Origin: Lysobacterales bacterium
GTDB lineage: Bacteria; Pseudomonadota; Gammaproteobacteria; Xanthomonadales; SZUA-5
DNA length: 64,000 nt
Direction of reading: 5' to 3'
NCBI GenBank assembly: GCA_022844165.1
Contig: JALHMH010000019.1
Coordinates: forward strand, 20,740-84,739
Both the position numbers and the translations under genes were made by a program. Shown piece by piece: positions 9,109 through 17,701 of this stretch. Position 1 is the first letter of the stretch, and every line of letters starts with the position of its first letter. Under the pieces are notes generated by a model. That model made no database searches. It was not told the origin of the DNA and saw only the letters and a program-made list of their open reading frames with translations.

Positions 9109-9140
9109 GTTAAACAAACGGGGCCGGTAAACCGGCCCCG
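9109..9140 (-). terminator. Rho-independent terminator of the M3 oligopeptidase gene
   Basis: On the minus strand, CGGGGCCGGT pairs with ACCGGCCCCG around a 2-4 nt loop, followed by TTTGTTTAA. It begins 28 bp after the oligopeptidase stop codon. Confidence 0.85.
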
Positions 9141-9167
9141 ATGTAGCGCGTTGTGTTGCCTGTCGAC

Positions 9168-11318
9168 TCAGTCGTCGATCAAACCGCGATTACGTAACAG
9201 CGGGTCGACGCTCGGATCCTTGCCGCGAAAGCCGCGGTAACCTTCCGACCAGTCGATGGTATTGCCGCGTGTGTACACCCAGTCTTTGAGACGGCTGGCG
9301 ACTGTGGTATCGAAGATGTCGCCCGTTTCCTCCATCGCTGCGAATCCGTCGGAATCCAGTACCTCGCTCCACAAATAGGCGTAGTAGGCGGCTGAATAGC
9401 CGCCACCAAAAACGTGGGAGAAATGCGAAGTGCGGTGACGCATCGGGATCTCTGGCATTGCACCGAGGGCTGCCAGGGCCTCGCGTTCAAACGTCTGTGG
9501 ATCGATATTTGCTGCGTCTGCAGCGCCCAGACGGTGGAAGCGATGGTCAACCAATGCCGAGGCGACAAACTCTACGGTCGCGAAACCCTGGTTGAAGGTC
9601 TCCGCATTGCGCAATTTTTCGATGAGTTCATCGCTGATGACTTCACCCGTGTCGACGTGTTTGGCGAACTCACGCAGCACCTGCGGTTGCAGCACATAGT
9701 GCTCCATGAACTGGGCCGGGAACTCGACGTAATCGCGCGGAACGGACGTGCCGGAAAGGCTTGGGTACTTCACATTGGATAGCAGGCCGTGCAGCCCGTG
9801 GCCCAATTCATGGAACAACGTCGTCGCCTCGGTCAACGAAATCAGCGCCGGTTTGCCTGCCGGTGGCTTGGGCACATTGAGGTTATTGACCACCTGCGGA
9901 CGGACATCGCCATCCAGGTTGTTCTGCGGTCGGTAATTTGCCATCCATGCGCCGCTGCGTTTGCCCTGGCGCGCGAAGGCGTCGAAATAGAACAGACCAA
10001 CATGGCTGTTTGCAGCATCGAATACTTCAAACACGCGAACGTCGGGGTGGTAAACGGGAATGTTGTTGCGTTCCTCGAAACGCACGCCGAACAGACGATT
10101 ACTCACAGAAAAGGATGCCTGCAACATGTTGTCCAGACTGAAGTACGGCGCAACAATCGCTGGGTCCAGCGCAAACCGTTCGGTACGAATTCGCTCGGCG
10201 TAATACCGCCAATCCCAGCCTTGCAGCGCGCCTTCCACGCCATCGGCATTCATCAGCTTCTGCAGGTCCTCGCGATCGCGCTTCGCTTGCGTCAGAGCGG
10301 GCGTCCAAACGCGTTCCATGAGTTGCAACGCGGCATCGGCAGTCTTGGCCATGCTGTCGGCGGTGACCAAATCGGCGTGGTTGGCAAAGCCCAAGAGTTC
10401 CGCGCGCTCCGCTCTGAGCTTCAACAGGTCACGCACGATGGCGTTATTGTCGAGCTCATTGCCGTTGTTGCCGCGACTGATAAACGCATTGTAGAAGCGT
10501 TCGCGAAGGTCGCGGCGCTTCGAATAGGTCATGAACGCTTCGTAGTCCGGGCGCTGCAGGGTGAAGACAAATTTCCCGGGTTTGTTGCGATCGCTGGCCG
10601 TTTGTCCTGCGCTCAGACGCAAGTTCTCTGGAATGCCGTCGAGATCAGCTTCGTCGAGTTCCAGGACAAAGGCTTCGGTATCTTTGAGCAGGTTCTGATT
10701 GAATTTCGTTTGCAGACTGGCTTCTTGTTCGGTCAACGCTGCGACTTTTGCGCGCGTAGCTTCATCGAGTGCTGCGCCAGCGCGTGTCATGCGTGCCAAG
10801 GTTTGATCGACCAAACGGGCGCTTTCTGCGTCCAGCGAGTCCTTTTGCATGTCCAGCGCCTTCACGCGCGCGAGCAGCTTTGCGTCCAGCAGCACGGCGT
10901 TCTGATGCGCTGCCAGCTTCGGCGCATACTCCGATTCGATTTTGCGGACATTGTCGTCGCTCAAGTTGCCCGCGTACACGCTAAAAACGGACATGACGCG
11001 GCGCAGAGGCTCAGTCGAACGTTCCAATGGCACCATCGTATTTTCGATGGTCGGTGCGTCCGCATTTGCGGTGATTGCGGCGATCGCCTGCAGTTGTCCG
11101 GACATCGCATTATCGAGGGCCGCCGGTATCTGCTCAACTTCGATGGCATCGAAAGGAATTGCGCCGAACGGTGTGCTCCAGGTCGAGTCAAAAATGCTGA
11201 CAGTGGCCTTCTGTTCCGTGGCGGCCGCTTGGTTCGCTGCGGGTGGTGTTGGCGGTGAAGATTCCGTGCAAGCAGTCAGCGCGAGTGCAATAGCGATAGG
11301 CAATAAGAGTTGGCGCAT
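9168..11318 (-). CDS. M3 family metallopeptidase lipoprotein (Dcp/oligopeptidase A type)
   Basis: The ATG at 11318 gives 716 aa with a lipoprotein signal: hydrophobic stretch then the lipobox LTAC (Cys17). An upstream in-frame start would add 15 residues and bury the signal. The zinc site is HELGH at residues 503-507 inside TTLFHELGHGLHGLL, followed by the third ligand region. The family cleaves short oligopeptides or C-terminal dipeptides, recycling peptides from degraded proteins. The lipid anchor places this one in the periplasm or outer membrane rather than the cytosol, unlike E. coli PrlC. Similarity to peptidyl-dipeptidase Dcp is likely, but the exact specificity cannot be read from sequence. 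Confidence 0.9.
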   Translation of the reverse strand: MRQLLLPIAIALALTACTESSPPTPPAANQAAATEQKATVSIFDSTWSTPFGAIPFDAIEVEQIPAALDNAMSGQLQAIAAITANADAPTIENTMVPLERSTEPLRRVMSVFSVYAGNLSDDNVRKIESEYAPKLAAHQNAVLLDAKLLARVKALDMQKDSLDAESARLVDQTLARMTRAGAALDEATRAKVAALTEQEASLQTKFNQNLLKDTEAFVLELDEADLDGIPENLRLSAGQTASDRNKPGKFVFTLQRPDYEAFMTYSKRRDLRERFYNAFISRGNNGNELDNNAIVRDLLKLRAERAELLGFANHADLVTADSMAKTADAALQLMERVWTPALTQAKRDREDLQKLMNADGVEGALQGWDWRYYAERIRTERFALDPAIVAPYFSLDNMLQASFSVSNRLFGVRFEERNNIPVYHPDVRVFEVFDAANSHVGLFYFDAFARQGKRSGAWMANYRPQNNLDGDVRPQVVNNLNVPKPPAGKPALISLTEATTLFHELGHGLHGLLSNVKYPSLSGTSVPRDYVEFPAQFMEHYVLQPQVLREFAKHVDTGEVISDELIEKLRNAETFNQGFATVEFVASALVDHRFHRLGAADAANIDPQTFEREALAALGAMPEIPMRHRTSHFSHVFGGGYSAAYYAYLWSEVLDSDGFAAMEETGDIFDTTVASRLKDWVYTRGNTIDWSEGYRGFRGKDPSVDPLLRNRGLIDD

Positions 11319-11390
11319 GGCATTCCAAAATGGAAGAAGGGGTGGGCGGTCATACCACTGCAATAGCCTGTATGTCTTGTGTCGGAAGGC

Positions 11391-12032
11391 CTATTGGGAT
11401 GAGGCCTGGCTCAATGCGTCAATTCGTGCACGCAACTGCGCGACTTCGTCTTCAAGTGCGCTGACGCGCGAAGCCAGGTCGTTCGTGGCAGGGTGATCGT
11501 CGCTGCGAACCGCACTCGCTGCTTTTTCTGCATAAGCCGCGCCGCACAGCAAATGCATGAAGCGCTCTTCGCGTTGCCCCGGTTGTTTGCCCAGGCGCAA
11601 GACCAGCGCCGGCGTTCGTCTGCCGAGGCGGTCCAGGGTGTCCTTGACTTGCTCGATATCGGTGAAGCGACCAATACGATCGCTACGCGCGAAGATCTCA
11701 CCGGCAGTTTGCGCGCCGCGCAACACCAAAACGCACAATACGGCGCGTTGCGGCGGGGTGATCTGGTAGACCTCGTCCATCCGATACTCGTATCGGTAGG
11801 CGCGCGATGCGTGTTGTACGCGAACCAGCTTTTTGTCCTCGAGCGTCCGCAATGCGTGGCCGACCTCGCCCAGCTCCAGGTCCATAATGGGTTCGCGACT
11901 GGTTTTCTGGTTGGCGCCAACCATGGCTGCATTTGCGGTCAGCGGGTATTGGTCAGGTGTTGTCGCCGCTTTTTCGATCAGTACACCGAGCACACGGGCT
12001 TCGGCTGGTGTGAGCAGCAGGTCTTCGGTCAT
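11391..12032 (-). CDS. yceH: YceH family protein (DUF480)
   Basis: 213 aa. The N-terminal LTPAEARVLGVLIEKAATTP and the following NAAMVGANQKTSREPIMDL are diagnostic of DUF480, which folds as two winged-helix domains (about residues 1-90 and 90-170). A short coiled coil ends the protein (LASRVSALEDEVAQLRARIDAL). Function is not established for the family; the fold suggests nucleic-acid binding. It is separated from the M3 peptidase start by 72 bp on the same strand. Confidence 0.9.
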   Translation of the reverse strand: MTEDLLLTPAEARVLGVLIEKAATTPDQYPLTANAAMVGANQKTSREPIMDLELGEVGHALRTLEDKKLVRVQHASRAYRYEYRMDEVYQITPPQRAVLCVLVLRGAQTAGEIFARSDRIGRFTDIEQVKDTLDRLGRRTPALVLRLGKQPGQREERFMHLLCGAAYAEKAASAVRSDDHPATNDLASRVSALEDEVAQLRARIDALSQASSQ

Positions 12033-12145
12033 CGTGGAAAGGTCGCTTGAAATCGGATACTCAAGGTTAACCTATCGTGCCGTTCAGTGGTTGCTGATCA
12101 GCGATCGCGCACATGTGCAGGCTGTGGCGCGAACGGATCGGAAAT

Positions 12146-12221
12146 GCGAAGCGCGGGGTTGAGGCCGAGACGCGGTCGAACGAAGCTGGCAATGCTCGGC
12201 GGTCTGAGGCGAAACCTCGCT
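12146..12221 (-). repeat. Dispersed structured repeat, copy A (short form)
   Basis: This 76-bp stretch shares a perfect 20-mer, GCTCGGCGGTCTGAGGCGAA on the plus strand, with copies B and C, and also GCGAAGCGCGGG and the final CCTCGCT with copy B. It keeps the terminal hairpin in weakened form (GAGG/CCTC). It sits between the divergent yceH and fumarase genes. The left part found in the longer copies is missing or diverged here. Confidence 0.75.
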
Positions 12222-12256
12222 AGTATCCGTGATCGGCCCAGCGACCGGCAGACTCC

Positions 12257-13771
12257 ATGACCACGATCCGCCAAGACGACTTGATCCAGAGCATCGCCGA
12301 CGCTCTGCAATACATCAGCTACTATCATCCAGAAGATTACATCAGCAATCTGGCGGCAGCTTACGAGCGCGAAGAGTCGCCGGCTGCGCGCGACGCAATT
12401 GCGCAGATACTGATCAACTCGCGAATGTGCGCCGAAGGCCATCGGCCGATCTGTCAGGACACCGGCATCGTCACCGTGTTCCTGAAAGTCGGCATGGCCG
12501 TGCGTTGGGACGCAACCCTGTCGCTCGACGATATGGTCAATGAGGGTGTGCGTCGAGCTTATAATCATCCAGACAATAAGCTGCGCGCGAGCGTTCTGGC
12601 CGATCCGGCTGGCAAGCGCAGCAATACCAAGGACAATACGCCGGCCGTGATCAACGTATCGCTGGTCCCTGGCAACACGGTGGACGTAACGGTCGCGGCC
12701 AAGGGCGGTGGATCAGAGGCCAAGAGCAAATTCGCGATGCTCAACCCTTCCGATTCGATCGTCGACTGGGTGTTGAAAACGGTGCCAACCATGGGCGCCG
12801 GATGGTGTCCACCTGGCATGCTCGGAATCGGCATTGGTGGAACTGCCGAGAAGGCGATGCTGCTGGCGAAAGAATCGCTGATGGAGCCAATCGACATTCA
12901 AGATCTCAAAGCGCGAGGTCCGGCCAACAGGGCGGAGGAACTTCGCCTGGAGCTATACGACAAAGTCAATGCGCTTGGTATCGGTGCGCAGGGCCTGGGT
13001 GGGTTGACCACGGTGCTCGACATCAAAGTTAAGGACTATCCAACGCACGCTGCGAACTTGCCCGTGGCCATCATTCCCAATTGCGCTGCAACTCGGCACG
13101 CGCACTTTGTACTCGATGGCTCCGGGCCGGTGATGTTGGAGCCACCATCGCTCGATGCGTGGCCCAGGTTGACCTATGACACCAGCAAGGGTCGCCGCGT
13201 GAATCTTGACACGGTGACGCGTGAGGATGTGGCGAGTTTTCAGCCAGGTGAAGTGATTTTGCTTTCTGGGAAACTGCTGACTGGCCGCGATGCGGCTCAC
13301 AAGCGGATGATTGACATGCTCAATCGCGATGAGCCGTTGCCGGTGGATTTCAACGGGCGATTCATTTACTACGTCGGGCCGGTCGATCCGGTGCGCGACG
13401 AAGTGGTTGGGCCGGCGGGGCCAACAACCGCAACGCGCATGGACAAGTTCACGCGCACGCTTTTGGAAAAAACCGGATTGCTCGGAATGGTTGGCAAAGC
13501 CGAACGCGGGCCTGCGGCGATTGCCGCAATTGCTGAATTCGGCGCCGTGTATCTGATGGCCGTTGGCGGTGCGGCGTATCTGGTATCCAAGGCGATCAAA
13601 GGCGCGCGCGTTGTGGCATTCGAGGATCTTGGAATGGAAGCGATCTACGAGTTCGATGTACGCGACATGCCAGTGACAGTTGCTGTGGACAGTCGTGGTA
13701 TGTCGGTTCACGAAACTGGCCCGAAACTATGGCAGGCCCGGATCGGCAAAATCCCCGTGGTTGTGGCCTGA
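12257..13771 (+). CDS. fumA: Fumarate hydratase class I
   Basis: 504 aa, the two-domain iron-sulfur fumarase of the FumA/FumB type. Visible landmarks are [13 protein letters not shown] and [12 protein letters not shown], each with a cysteine suited to the 4Fe-4S cluster, the [21 protein letters not shown] loop, and the C-terminal [25 protein letters not shown]. It interconverts fumarate and malate in the TCA cycle. No class II (FumC) enzyme is in the window. Repeat copy A lies 35 bp upstream of the start. The greB-like gene follows 13 bp after the stop. Confidence 0.94.
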   Translation: MTTIRQDDLIQSIADALQYISYYHPEDYISNLAAAYEREESPAARDAIAQILINSRMCAEGHRPICQDTGIVTVFLKVGMAVRWDATLSLDDMVNEGVRRAYNHPDNKLRASVLADPAGKRSNTKDNTPAVINVSLVPGNTVDVTVAAKGGGSEAKSKFAMLNPSDSIVDWVLKTVPTMGAGWCPPGMLGIGIGGTAEKAMLLAKESLMEPIDIQDLKARGPANRAEELRLELYDKVNALGIGAQGLGGLTTVLDIKVKDYPTHAANLPVAIIPNCAATRHAHFVLDGSGPVMLEPPSLDAWPRLTYDTSKGRRVNLDTVTREDVASFQPGEVILLSGKLLTGRDAAHKRMIDMLNRDEPLPVDFNGRFIYYVGPVDPVRDEVVGPAGPTTATRMDKFTRTLLEKTGLLGMVGKAERGPAAIAAIAEFGAVYLMAVGGAAYLVSKAIKGARVVAFEDLGMEAIYEFDVRDMPVTVAVDSRGMSVHETGPKLWQARIGKIPVVVA

Positions 13772-13784
13772 GCCGCGCCGCGAT

Positions 13785-14321
13785 ATGCCTGGGACTCGAT
13801 ACCGTCCGCCCGGTTCGCCGTCCACGGCAATTATTACGCCTGAGGGACAGCGCGCCCTGAAGGTCGAACTCGACGAACTCTGGCGAGTGAGACGCCCTGA
13901 GGTCGTTATCGCATTGGCTGCGGCTGCCGCAGAGGGTGATCGTTCAGAGAACGCGGAGTACACCTACCGCAAGCGGCAACTGGGTGAAATCGATCGGCGC
14001 GTGCGGTATCTGACGAGGCGCCTCGAATCGCTGCGGGTCGTGAGTGACCCACCCAGCGACATCCGTCGCGTCTATTTTGGCGCCTTTGTCGAAATCGAAT
14101 ATGTCGATACCGGCGATATCAGCCGGTTGCGTATTGTGGGTCCCGATGAGACCAGTGCTGCCAAAGGCTGGATCAGTGTCGATGCCCCATTGGCGCGGGC
14201 GCTCCTGAAGCGCGGCGTGGATGATGAGATCGAAGTTGAATTGCCCGCAGGCTTACGCCGTGTGTGCGTGTTGAGCGTTCGGTATGATCGCGCGCCGGAC
14301 GTTCTGATCGACAAGGATTGA
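13785..14321 (+). CDS. greB: Transcription elongation factor GreB
   Basis: The ATG at 13785 gives 178 aa. The N-terminal coiled coil carries the catalytic acidic tip [32 protein letters not shown], which in Gre factors enters the RNA polymerase secondary channel and stimulates cleavage of backtracked RNA; the DR-rather-than-LR pattern favours GreB over GreA. The C-terminal domain shows the FKBP-like ending. The reading frame can be extended upstream into fumA, but that region is unconserved. It is the middle of a fum-greB-exbB run with very small gaps. Confidence 0.9.
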   Translation: MPGTRYRPPGSPSTAIITPEGQRALKVELDELWRVRRPEVVIALAAAAAEGDRSENAEYTYRKRQLGEIDRRVRYLTRRLESLRVVSDPPSDIRRVYFGAFVEIEYVDTGDISRLRIVGPDETSAAKGWISVDAPLARALLKRGVDDEIEVELPAGLRRVCVLSVRYDRAPDVLIDKD

Positions 14322-14322
14322 T

Positions 14323-14970
14323 GTGTTCGAAATATTAAAGACCGGCGGGTTCATCATGATCCCGCTGGTGCTGGCATCGGTATTGATGATCGGCATCATT
14401 CTGGAGCGCTTCTGGAGCTTGCGCGTATCGAGTGTGCTGCCGCCGAAGCTCGGCGCAGAAGTACGCCAATGGGCGCGAACCGCAAAAATCGAGAAAGAAC
14501 ATCTCGACAAACTGCGCGATAACTCGCCGTTGGGCGCCGTGCTGGCCACGGTGGTCGCTAACCGTCAGCGCTCCCGCGACATCATCAGCGACAAGGCACA
14601 AGCCACCGGGCGACAAGTGGTGCATCGGTTGTCGCGATATCTGAACACATTGGGCACCATCGCCATCATCTCGCCGCTGCTGGGGTTGCTCGGTACAGTG
14701 AGCGGCTTGATTCGCATGTTTCTGGTGATCACCACCGCTGGTATCGGAGATGCGAACGCACTCGCGGGCGGTATCGGCGAAGCGCTGGTTGCAACGGCAG
14801 CGGGGCTTTGTGTTGCCTGCGTTGGTTACTTTTTCCATCGCTACTTTAAGGGCCATGTGCAGAATTTGGCGATGGCGCTCGAAGGCGAAGCAACGATGCT
14901 TATGGATAGCCTGGAAACAGCCGAGCCTACGCCGGTCGCGGCGCCGGCGCCACAGCGGGGCGCTCGATGA
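14323..14970 (+). CDS. exbB: ExbB/TolQ-type proton channel subunit
   Basis: 215 aa starting at GTG (14323) just after the greB stop. A short periplasmic start precedes TM1 (IPLVLASVLMIGIILERFW), with TM2 and TM3 around 115-140 and 155-180 (LNTLGTIAIISPLLGLLGTVSGLI; ALVATAAGLCVACVGYFF). The LGTVSGLI and EALVATAAGL segments are the conserved channel helices of MotA/TolQ/ExbB. With the coupled ExbD it should use the proton gradient to energise TonB-dependent receptors or a Tol-like machine. No tonB or tolA gene is adjacent. Confidence 0.9.
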   Translation: MFEILKTGGFIMIPLVLASVLMIGIILERFWSLRVSSVLPPKLGAEVRQWARTAKIEKEHLDKLRDNSPLGAVLATVVANRQRSRDIISDKAQATGRQVVHRLSRYLNTLGTIAIISPLLGLLGTVSGLIRMFLVITTAGIGDANALAGGIGEALVATAAGLCVACVGYFFHRYFKGHVQNLAMALEGEATMLMDSLETAEPTPVAAPAPQRGAR

Positions 14971-15386
14971 AGTTCACCAGCGACGACAATGACGACATCG
15001 AGATCAACATGATTCCGTTGATCGACGTCATCCTCGTGCTGCTGATTTTTTTTATGGCCACAGCGACATTCGACCAGAACTCGCGAATCAAAGTTGAGCT
15101 GCCTGAGGCCTCGTCGGAGCTGAAAAGCGATCAGGCGCAACCGTTGATGATCCAGATCGACGCTGAGGGTCGTTATTTCGTCAATAACAACGAAGTTCTG
15201 AATCCGAAAATTGAAACGCTGAAGGCGGCGATTGCACAAGTTGGCGCTGATCCGGCAGACAAACCTGTCGTTCTGCGCGCGGATGCGCGGGCCGAACATC
15301 AGGCTGTTGTGACGGCAATGGACGCGCTGGCGCAACTGGGTTTTCGCAATCTGTCGATCGCAACTGTGCGTGGTTCGGGAGAATGA
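14967..15386 (+). CDS. exbD: ExbD/TolR-type proton channel subunit
   Basis: 139 aa, overlapping exbB by 4 bp (ATGA). A cytoplasmic N-terminus is followed by a single TM (INMIPLIDVILVLLIFFMATATF) that holds the essential aspartate of this family (the D in PLIDVILV). The rest is a periplasmic domain ending in AVVTAMDALAQLGFRNLSIAT, typical of ExbD/TolR. Two TonB-dependent receptors in this window (21.4 and 39.3 kb) are possible clients. Confidence 0.92.
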   Translation: MKFTSDDNDDIEINMIPLIDVILVLLIFFMATATFDQNSRIKVELPEASSELKSDQAQPLMIQIDAEGRYFVNNNEVLNPKIETLKAAIAQVGADPADKPVVLRADARAEHQAVVTAMDALAQLGFRNLSIATVRGSGE

Positions 15387-15486
15387 TCCCGGGAGACATC
15401 GCGGTCGCGAAAGAAGTGTGCCTTGGTAGCAATCCGCTGATCAGATCGGCGATATTAGTCGCGCCCTTCTATTCGTCTGTCATGCC

Positions 15487-15774
15487 ATGGCTCGTTGGAT
15501 CGCACTCGGATTTACGCTTCTCTGCTTCGCCTCGTGCAGCTTTATGAGCACCAATCCTTTGCGTGGCATCGTAGCGCCGCTGGGCGTTGCCGTAGGCTCG
15601 TTCGTCACGCTGTTTTTGTTTTTGCAAACGCGCGTCGAGGGTATTGCCCGGTCTGGCAACGATCTGTACTTGACGGAAATCGCCAGGCGTGCGGCGGCGC
15701 AGAAGAACCAGCAGCAGGCTGCTGAGCGTTTGGATGGCCCACCAACGGATGCTGATTCGAAACAAGCGCCATGA
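15487..15774 (+). CDS. Small inner-membrane or lipoprotein-like protein of unknown function
   Basis: 95 aa. The N-terminus (residues ~4-18) is hydrophobic and ends in FASCS, which could be a lipobox or simply a TM start; a second hydrophobic segment spans about 28-46 (IVAPLGVAVGSFVTLFLFL). The tail is charged and rich in Gln/Ala. I do not recognise a family. Its stop overlaps the start of the HlyD-type adaptor by 4 bp (ATGA), good evidence that it is translated, and suggests it works with that adaptor. Confidence 0.65.
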   Translation: MARWIALGFTLLCFASCSFMSTNPLRGIVAPLGVAVGSFVTLFLFLQTRVEGIARSGNDLYLTEIARRAAAQKNQQQAAERLDGPPTDADSKQAP

Positions 15775-16958
15775 GCGGCTGGCGCTCGCCGTTTGCGAAG
15801 GCGGTGCTGGGAGTCCTGGGTCTGGGGGTGATGGCGCTTGCTTTTTTCGGCTTCCGGCCGGATCGCGTTCGAGTTGAAACAGCAGTCGCGGAGCATCGAG
15901 CGCTGACCGAGGCATTGCGCGAAGAAGGGCGACTGCGTGTTCGGCAACGCCATACGATCGCGGCACCATTGGCGGGATATATCGGCAGGGTCGAATTGCG
16001 CCCGGGCGATCGGGTTTCGGCCGGGCAAATCGTGGCGAGCATCAGCGCTGGTGCCGGTGCACTGCTCGACCCAGCGACAGCGGGTCGCCTGCAAGCCGAT
16101 TTGGCAGCGGCGCGTGCCAATATGTCGTCCGCACGCGCGCGCGTCAGTGGTGCCCGGGCTGCAGCGGAGTTGGCGGGCGCGGAGTGGCGCCGCATTGAGC
16201 CCCTGCTTGCGCGAGGCGCGCTGGCAGCGATGGATGGCGATCGAGCGCGGGTTGCCGCAAATCGTGCCAGCGACGACTACGACGCCGCTCGTTTTGCACA
16301 CGAACTGGCGCAGGCACAGGTTGCATCGATCCAAGCAGTTCTGGACCGGCAGGGCGATCGAGGAGAACAGCCGATCGATGTGACAGCGCCGGTTGCCGGC
16401 GTGGTTTTACATCGTTGGCGCGAGAGTCAGGGGCCAGTCCAGTCCGGAGAGCGCCTGATCGATATCGGCGATCCAGGGTCGTTGGAACTGGAAGTCGATT
16501 TGTTGTCTGCGGATGCTGTTCGGGTCAGTGAAGGAATGGTTGTGCGCTTACATCGCTGGGGAGGCGAGCCCTATTTGCAGGCCAGAGTGCGTCGAGTGGA
16601 GCCGGTGGCGTTTACCAAGGTTTCGGCCTTGGGTGTGGAAGAGCAGCGCGTCTGGGTCTGGTCCGACTTGACGTCGCCCGCCGAACAGCTACGCGTTGGC
16701 GATGGATATCGTGTCGAAGCAGAGTTCGTTCTTAGTGAGGCCGATGCTTTGGTGGTGCCTGATGCTGCTCTGTTCCGCAGTGAAATCGGCTGGGCAGTGT
16801 TCGTCGTTGACGAAGGCGTTGCGAAGCTGCGTGCCGTGCGTGTTGGAAGATCGAGCGGCATCGACACCGAAATCATAGACGGTCTGCGCCCTGGCGAATC
16901 CGTCATTGTGCATCCGGATGACCGCGTCGAAGACGGCAGTCGCGTCGACGCCGCATAG
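15771..16958 (+). CDS. HlyD/RND-type periplasmic adaptor protein
   Basis: 395 aa. An N-terminal membrane anchor (about 8-26) is followed by a barrel-sandwich half (IAAPLAGYIGRVELRPGDRVSAGQIVASI), a long alpha-hairpin (about 95-200, rich in Ala/Arg), the second lipoyl-like half (VTAPVAGVVLHRWRESQG), a beta-barrel and a membrane-proximal domain. Such adaptors bridge an inner-membrane transporter and an outer-membrane channel. No RND, MFS or ABC pump gene follows; the next gene begins a different operon, so its partner must be elsewhere, perhaps with the 95-aa protein just upstream. Confidence 0.85.
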   Translation: MSGWRSPFAKAVLGVLGLGVMALAFFGFRPDRVRVETAVAEHRALTEALREEGRLRVRQRHTIAAPLAGYIGRVELRPGDRVSAGQIVASISAGAGALLDPATAGRLQADLAAARANMSSARARVSGARAAAELAGAEWRRIEPLLARGALAAMDGDRARVAANRASDDYDAARFAHELAQAQVASIQAVLDRQGDRGEQPIDVTAPVAGVVLHRWRESQGPVQSGERLIDIGDPGSLELEVDLLSADAVRVSEGMVVRLHRWGGEPYLQARVRRVEPVAFTKVSALGVEEQRVWVWSDLTSPAEQLRVGDGYRVEAEFVLSEADALVVPDAALFRSEIGWAVFVVDEGVAKLRAVRVGRSSGIDTEIIDGLRPGESVIVHPDDRVEDGSRVDAA

Positions 16959-17044
16959 TAGCAATGCGATCATCGGCCGAACCCTCGCGGTTTGTGCTGT
17001 AAACGCGTAAAGTTTAAGGCTCTTTCCCCTCGACGGTGATTGTT

Positions 17045-17701
17045 ATGGCTGCTGCCAAGAAGCCGGCAAAACCGGCCCCCAAGCCATCTCGAGCCAAACC
17101 TGCCCCGGTACGCCGCGCGACCGTACCGAAGCCAATTCCTGCCAAGTTGTCAGTCCGGAGTGCACCGATGAGCGAAGCCCCTCAAGACCGTAACGTCGAT
17201 CAGATCCGCGACATTTTGTTCGGTGGTCAAATGCGCGACTACGAGCGGCGTTTTGTCGAACTGGCGCAACGATTGGAAGAGGAAAATCAGCGATTGCGTC
17301 AAGACATGGACAAGCGACTTTCGATGCTCGACAAACGCCTTGAAGCCGAGTTCGACAAGCTCGGTAAGGCCTTGAAGCAGGAGACTGCCGATCGAACCCA
17401 AGGTGTCGACGATCTTGAATCGCGGACCTTACAAGCGCAAAGAACAATGCGATCTGAGTTGCAGGGCGCTGTGAAGTCGCTGGAGAGCGATCTTTGTGCA
17501 CGCGAAGCACGGATACGCGAGGAACTGGCGGAACTCAATCAGCAGTTGGCGGATCGCGCTGTCGAACTGCGCGCTGCGCAGAGCAAGTCCGATCAAGATT
17601 TGCGTGCGGACAAAGTCGGTCGGGGTGATCTGGCTGCCCTGCTCACCGAGGTCGCGTTGCGCCTGAAGGGTGAATTTGAGTTGCCCTTGCCGCGCAAGTA
17701 A
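17045..17701 (+). CDS. Coiled-coil protein, first gene of the small-GTPase operon
   Basis: 218 aa from the ATG at 17045 (a GTG 9 bp upstream is also possible). Residues 1-45 are a Lys/Pro/Ala-rich basic tail. A conserved-looking block follows (DQIRDILFGGQMRDYERRF), then heptads to about residue 170, with a short C-terminal LADLL-type element (GDLAALLTEVALRLKGEF). No catalytic motif is visible. It abuts the OmpA-domain gene with zero spacing, and its role is probably scaffolding for the membrane and GTPase components. I do not recognise a characterised homologue. Confidence 0.7.
   Translation: MAAAKKPAKPAPKPSRAKPAPVRRATVPKPIPAKLSVRSAPMSEAPQDRNVDQIRDILFGGQMRDYERRFVELAQRLEEENQRLRQDMDKRLSMLDKRLEAEFDKLGKALKQETADRTQGVDDLESRTLQAQRTMRSELQGAVKSLESDLCAREARIREELAELNQQLADRAVELRAAQSKSDQDLRADKVGRGDLAALLTEVALRLKGEFELPLPRK

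Noticed and set aside
9789..11258. Long plus-strand open frame (489 codons) opposite the M3 peptidase
   Set aside because: Exactly antisense to a gene with lipobox, HELGH and terminator; its translation is Arg/Cys/His-rich with no domain, a GC-driven shadow.
12033..12256. Possible riboswitch or leader before the fumarase gene
   Set aside because: The structure there is accounted for by repeat copy A, which is oriented opposite to the fumarase gene.
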